From Parachlorella kessleri (lineage: Eukaryota > Chlorophyta > Trebouxiophyceae > Chlorellales > Chlorellaceae): a stretch of DNA of 16,648 nt. Of this stretch, positions 12,267-16,648 are shown piece by piece. The DNA is taken from NCBI GenBank assembly GCA_001598975.1, contig BBXU01001757.1, positions 1 through 16,648 on the forward strand, written 5' to 3'. The notes beneath the pieces are model-generated. The model was not told the origin of the DNA. It searched no databases and saw only the letters and a program-made list of their open reading frames with translations. A program made the translations under genes and the position numbers. Each line of letters begins with the position of its first letter. The first letter of the stretch is position 1.

Positions 12267-12271
12267 TTACA
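12267..12271 (-). terminator. Candidate poly(A) signal TGTAA for the DAO-Rieske gene
   Basis: TGTAA on the minus strand, about 120 nt past the TAA stop at 12394-12392. TGTAA is the usual poly(A) signal in many green algae. It is a five-base match only, so it could occur by chance. Confidence 0.35.
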
Positions 12272-12391
12272 TTGTCTGCTCAACCTTCAACAAACTCTCA
12301 AAGCACAAACACAAGCGTTCCAGCATACTCTCCCCAAGCACTGGTGTGTTCTCATACTCGCTGGCCACTCAAGTGTTAAAAGTCTACCTGT

Positions 12392-15300
12392 TTAGAACTC
12401 CACAGGGGTCAGATCATCCTTGGCTGGGCCATTGATAGCTCTGCCTTTGCAGTCAAAGTGGCTACCATGGCAGGGACAGTCAAATGTTTTCTCGATTGGG
12501 TTCCACTGCAGCACAGCCAGCCAGGACAGTTTGTTGGTGTCAGATATTGTAAAGATACCATATAGCCCGTGTGAGTGCAGCTTTTGAGATACACAAGGGT
12601 TGATTGCTAGGGCCACTTGCCAATGCTTTCCTTCGCAACACTTCTTCACTGCCACGTAGTCTGTGTGCATGCTGTAACACCTTGAGCAACCAAGCCACGC
12701 AGCTTCCCAAGCCACTCACGTGCACGATGCAGCCCAAGTGTGGGCAGGCAGCTGCGTAGGCGTGCTTGTTGCCGCTTGCATCACAGTAAACCGCTACCTG
12801 CATAGCAGCAAGCATGCATAGGCTCAGGTACCAGCTAAAATTAACCCAAAACATTGTTTGCGCTCAGCTTCACAGTTACAGGAGCACAACCATAAACTTT
12901 GCACTGCCCACCACAAGTACTTAGAGCATGCTGTTCCTTTTGCTTGCATGTCATCAGGGCACGATATGGCGTTCTTGAAATCACATAGCCAGAAGGAGTG
13001 CCACCATCGTCACAAGCTGGCAGCGGTCAATCCCACATCCCCACCCACGCTGACAACCCCACACACAGGCAGTCGCAATGCAGCATGCACGACCCTGCAC
13101 CGCACACTTCAGCATTGCTATCACCCTCTCCCACTCACCTTCCAACTGGCACGTTCACCATTCGTGGCCCTCCTACAGCAACACGCCCCAGAACCCCCAG
13201 CCCCACCACCCCAAGCACCTTTTGTGTGCCATGTTGCACCACAGCCCCCGACTCGGGGTCCATGTTCTTGCCCGTTTCAAACTTGGGTAGTACCAGCTCC
13301 GCATACGCGGCGGCAGTTGTCAGGCCCTCCTCTGCCAACTCTGTCAGCTCCTGTGCGGGCGGGATGCGGCTTGGGCTATACACATCGGACCAGGGGTTGT
13401 TGCGGCCTGCACCACGGAAATACTTGGCAGTTAGTAGATAGTACTTGCATGGGTGGAGAGCAAGGGATTTAGCAACCGGTGCAGCCTGCCTATGTGCAGG
13501 GATACAACTGTTCGGAACAGGGCAATATGCCAATGACATACAGCATGACCAGACACGGTGTATCTAATCCTGACCCCACGTGCAGAGGACAAATTTCACA
13601 GAAGAGCTTGCCAGCATCTGCTTCCCACCACCAACCAACCCTTGAAGCCTCCCCACTTCCTCACCGAGCAGCAGGTCAGCCACAACAATGCCCCCGATGG
13701 TGCCGCCGGTCATGCCCTGCCCGCTGTCGCCGGTGATGATGTAAGTCTCCTTGTCCAGGTTGAGCGGGTCCTTGCCGTGCAGGTGCAGCAGATCACCAGG
13801 CTCGAGCACCTGTCCACAGAGCAGCGGCTTAGATTGATAGATGCCACGCGGCTCGCTCCCAACTGACACATAAAGAACTGGCAGCAGGGCCTAGGCAGGG
13901 AGCTCACAGAAAGCAAACTAGCAGGGCCTAGGTAGAGGGAGCTCACAGAAAGCAAACCATGACAACAGGCCCTAGCCCTGCTTCATGACATCTGAGAATT
14001 CGTCACAGCATCAACTGACTAAGCGAGTGGGTTGCTGGTCTCCCACAGACAAAAGTAAGGTGGCAAGCCAGGCTGGTCTCAGCCAGCACACTGCCACCAG
14101 GCACAACACTTAACTAGCCCACAGCAATTTCCCAACTTCCCACTTTCCCAACTTCCAAGCAGGCGCCGGTCCGCCCAACCACCCAGCAACCTCACCTGAC
14201 CATTCCACATCAGCAGCGCCTCCTGCACATCAGGCCAGTGTGCCTTGGTGTAGTCTACAAGCTTCTCGTAGGGGTTGTAGGAGGGCTCAGTGCCTGTCTG
14301 ATGATCCTCCCCACCTGCAGAGCACGTGAACAGCCTATCCAGCCCACCCACAAACAAGGCTAGAATGCTGCTCTGCAGTCACATACCACCAGGGCTCAAT
14401 CAGCAGACTGTGCCACAGAGGCAAGATGACTGTTGTATAAGCGACTGCTGATCAGGCTCGACCACAACCATGCCTGGCAACCTGGGGCAGAATCACGTCT
14501 TGCTAGGCACTTACCCACAATCAGCAGGTGTTTGCTAGGCACTTACCCACAATCAGCAGGTAGTTGTCATCATCCATCTCATCAAGGCGCACATAATGGT
14601 AGGGCTCCTGCACTCAACACATGCTTGGGCAGCTTGTCACTTCACACATGGCTTCAGGCTGCCCTGAGCCCCTTCTTCCTCCCTCAAAGTCTCGAGGGTC
14701 ATAGTGCCTTCCACTGGTGTGCTGCTACCTGAGAGCAGGTCAAGGATACCGCAGTGCTCCCACAACAGAGGCCCACTACTCATGGGGTGGAAAGACAAGA
14801 GGCTAGGCCACACTGACGTACAGCCACCAGTCAGCAGATGGCAATACTAGTCAGGAGCAGCTGGCCCACGCATTCCGAAGCGGGCTTGCAGGCAGGAATA
14901 TCCGAGCGACATTAGCGAGTAAGCTAGCAAATCACCCCCCCACTCACCGCTGTGTCCCAGTACATGGCACGCTTCATCTTGTCCTTGGGCATCTTCAAGC
15001 CAACGGCATAACTCCTGCACACAAGGTTGCACACCCAGCTCACCTGGGCAAGCTGGTATAAACGATATGGTGCTAGCGTGCCGCCAACCCCCGGCTGGAC
15101 CAGCAAGCTAGACTAACAATGCCAACAGATGACCCAGCAGGGGGTAAAGCGGACCTTCCGAGGCCACTCAAGCCTTGGGGTGCACTACCAGCAGGACCAG
15201 CAAACACCCTTCACCTCTCGCAGCAATCCCTATGTGGTTGGGAAGCTATCTGGCACCAGTCACCCATCATCCGAAGCCAGGACATACCTGTGTGACACAT

Positions 15301-16648
15301 ACGCCCCACCTGGTTCCATATGACACCAGCTGGTACCTACAAGGCCTTAGCCCAAAGGAGCTCCCAACTCATTCTGCCATCGTGCAAAAGGCCCTGACCA
15401 ACCTGTAAGCCATCTGGCGGGCATGCACGGCCAAGTTCTTGTTGATGGGGGAGTCTGTTGCATGCACCACATAGTTGCACTTCACGCTGAAGCCGCGGTC
15501 GGTCTCAACCTTGATATCCTCCTTGTCCTCTGCATGCAGGGGGGGAGGCAGAGTCTTTAGTTACGAAATGCCCTGCAAAGCCCTTGTGCAACAGCATCAT
15601 ACAGTCATCACCGCAATGTCCTTCTTATCCCTTACAACCACTCATGCACGCCTTGCATGTTGCAACAAAATAGCATCATCACTGCAGATACTACAAGCCA
15701 AGCTGCATGTGGTGGTCTTAACATGCCACGCTATCCTCACCTACATACATAGCCTCCAGTCCCCAGCATACGATCAAGTGCGTGGCATATAGCGCCAGAA
15801 TTTGGTAGGACAAAATGCTCTCTAGGGGGGTCAGACAGATGTGCCATGTCCAGATACTACAGCGGGCATGAACTGCTGCCAAGACTGTGCCAAGATGGCA
15901 CCCTCGCGCGCACCTGTGTGCACGTATTTGGTGCCCTCGTAGATCTTGCCACCGTGCTTCACGACTGCCTCGGCCAATCCCTCCAGGTACATCAACGGGT
16001 GGAACTCCCCACAGCTGCAAGGCCAGCCAGAGCGCAGCGATCATTTGTATAGCCATCATCTATTTAGTCAGCTACTTGACTAGAGAGGAAGGTACCCGTG
16101 CCACTCGTGATGCAAGGGTTCAATGGGCAGGAGCTGTGCTGCTGCTCACATCCCGTTCCAGACAAGCCGCCTCACGGCCCAGGCTCAAGGCATAGCCCTT
16201 GCTTTCTGCAGCGGCGGGCGCTCGCCTACCCCACCCACTGCTGCAGAAGTGCTTGTTAGGTTCGCGGTCCACATGCATTAGTAGGCTGTCGCCGTATTTG
16301 CTGGCGGCGCCTGTGCCGTAGGCTGCAGTGCAGTGCTTACCCTGGGAAGCGCAGGGCCTGCTTGTACTTGCCGACCTCGGGCCCACCGCCCAGGTCCACC
16401 ATCTCCACATCAGTCAGCCCAATCCTGCACAGCAGGGACATCATTTTGTCAGTGTCACTGCCATTGTCATCGTGCTGTACTGCAACACGCTCCCCAACAG
16501 TCCGTGTGCCCAGCTCAGGCACCCAGTGGGGCGCCCCCATTTGCCCCCACGCTCCAGCCAGCTGCCTTGGTGACAGACATGCCCTTCATGGCAACGGCCC
16601 AAACCCATGCATAACACTCTGTCATCACGTGTCACACATAGCAGCAGG
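12392..16648 (-). CDS. FAD-dependent (DAO-type) oxidoreductase with C-terminal Rieske [2Fe-2S] domain, N-terminus beyond the right edge
   Basis: Exons in transcript order: 16424-16341, 16014-15914, 15529-15403, 15014-14948, 14607-14547, 14314-14196, 13809-13665, 13406-13219, 12797-12720, 12505-12392. They give the last 360 residues and TAA. The first exon here opens with one base of a split codon, so earlier exons with the FAD GxGxxG motif lie beyond 16424. Seen: ALRFPG-CGEFHPLMYLEGLAEAV, KHGGKIYEGT, NYVVHATDSPINKN, LLIVGGEDHQTGT, and YIITGDSGQGMTGGTIGGIV closing the FAD domain; these follow DAO-family order. Then GAVVQHGTQKVAVYCDASG leads into the Rieske domain: CPHLGC (Cys315, His317, Cys320 of the fragment) and CPCHGS (Cys333, Cys335, His336). 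All four cluster ligands and the two extra cysteines are present. The layout matches the Bacillus YhfW type. The substrate is unknown, and the enzyme is likely soluble. All introns are GT-AG. The gene is convergent with the small + gene. I could not find the exon upstream of 16424 with confidence. Confidence 0.92.
13884..13957. repeat. 37-bp tandem duplication in an intron of the DAO-Rieske gene
   Basis: Two near-identical copies, 13884-13918 and 13921-13957, share GCAGGGCCTAGG and GGGAGCTCACAGAAAGCAAAC, with a small indel between them. They lie inside the intron 13810-14195. No function is suggested by the sequence. Confidence 0.85.
14500..14561. repeat. 32-bp tandem duplication that copies a splice donor
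   Basis: The string TTGCTAGGCACTTACCCACA and the ATCAGCAGGT that follows occur at 14500-14529 and again at 14532-14561. Seen on the minus strand, each copy reads ACCTGCTGATTGTGG|GTAAGT. It thus contains the last 15 bases of the exon encoding DDNYLLIVG plus its donor. The copy at 14547 is the one nearest the exon. The second donor, at 14515, is 32 bases downstream inside the intron. Confidence 0.95.

Larger units (their letters stand above)
11825..12391. other. Convergent intergenic region between the small + gene and the DAO-Rieske gene
   Basis: 567 bp with no supported protein gene. It contains a strong TATA-like string on the + strand (12054-12060) with no ORF after it, and a minus-strand TGTAA (12271-12267). 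The short plus-strand frame at 11825-12019 has no family features. Confidence 0.5.

Noticed and set aside
12858..13472. Plus-strand open frame of 204 codons
   Set aside because: It lies antisense to the DAO-Rieske gene, covers its exon at 13219-13406 and an intron, and is Pro/His/Thr-rich low-complexity sequence with no family motif.
16120..16410. Minus-strand open frame within the DAO-Rieske gene (96 codons)
   Set aside because: It reads mostly through the intron 16015-16340. Joining 16341 to 16014 instead gives ALRFPG-CGEFHPL, in frame and in register with DAO relatives.

Overview
The window reads as nuclear DNA of a green alga (Chlorophyta; a trebouxiophyte-like lineage is my best guess). 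It has moderate GC, no bacterial-style operons, and protein families broken into many short exons. The exons join by phase-consistent splice sites: mostly AG|GT donors and a nearly uniform TGCAG acceptor. Several products resemble plant or algal proteins, including an At5g02240-type atypical SDR and a SURF4-like membrane protein. I rebuilt six gene models by hand. Every internal junction keeps the reading frame, and the joined proteins match family motifs.

Layout: a 44-bp G-rich minisatellite (1-259) is followed by gene-free DNA. (1) + strand, 722-3918: Sulfotransfer_3-type sulfotransferase, 9 exons, 376 aa. (2) - strand, 4226-6241: atypical SDR, 7 exons, 246 aa. (3) + strand, 6562-7429: thioredoxin-fold protein with a CGLC active site, 4 exons, 118 aa. 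(4) - strand, 7816-10979: SURF4/DoxX-like multi-pass membrane protein with a C-terminal KKKE, 10 exons, 389 aa. (5) + strand, 11506-11824: possible 51-aa two-exon gene, not recognised. (6) - strand, 12392 to beyond the right edge: C-terminal 360 aa of a FAD-dependent (DAO-type) oxidoreductase fused to a C-terminal Rieske [2Fe-2S] domain, related to the YhfW type.

The six genes alternate strictly + - + - + -. This gives two divergent intergenic regions (6242-6561 and 10980-11505) and three convergent 3' regions. Nothing shows that the genes form one pathway. Three of them are redox proteins (SDR, thioredoxin fold, DAO-Rieske), but that may be coincidence.

The most striking signal is in splicing. 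Four of the 36 reconstructed introns must start with GC rather than GT, each with the donor CAG|GCAAG. They lie in three genes, and each was needed to keep both frame and family alignment. Another notable point is a 32-bp tandem duplication that copies a functional splice donor inside the Rieske-oxidoreductase gene. I see no evidence of a new multi-gene system, CRISPR array, tRNA, rRNA or transposon.
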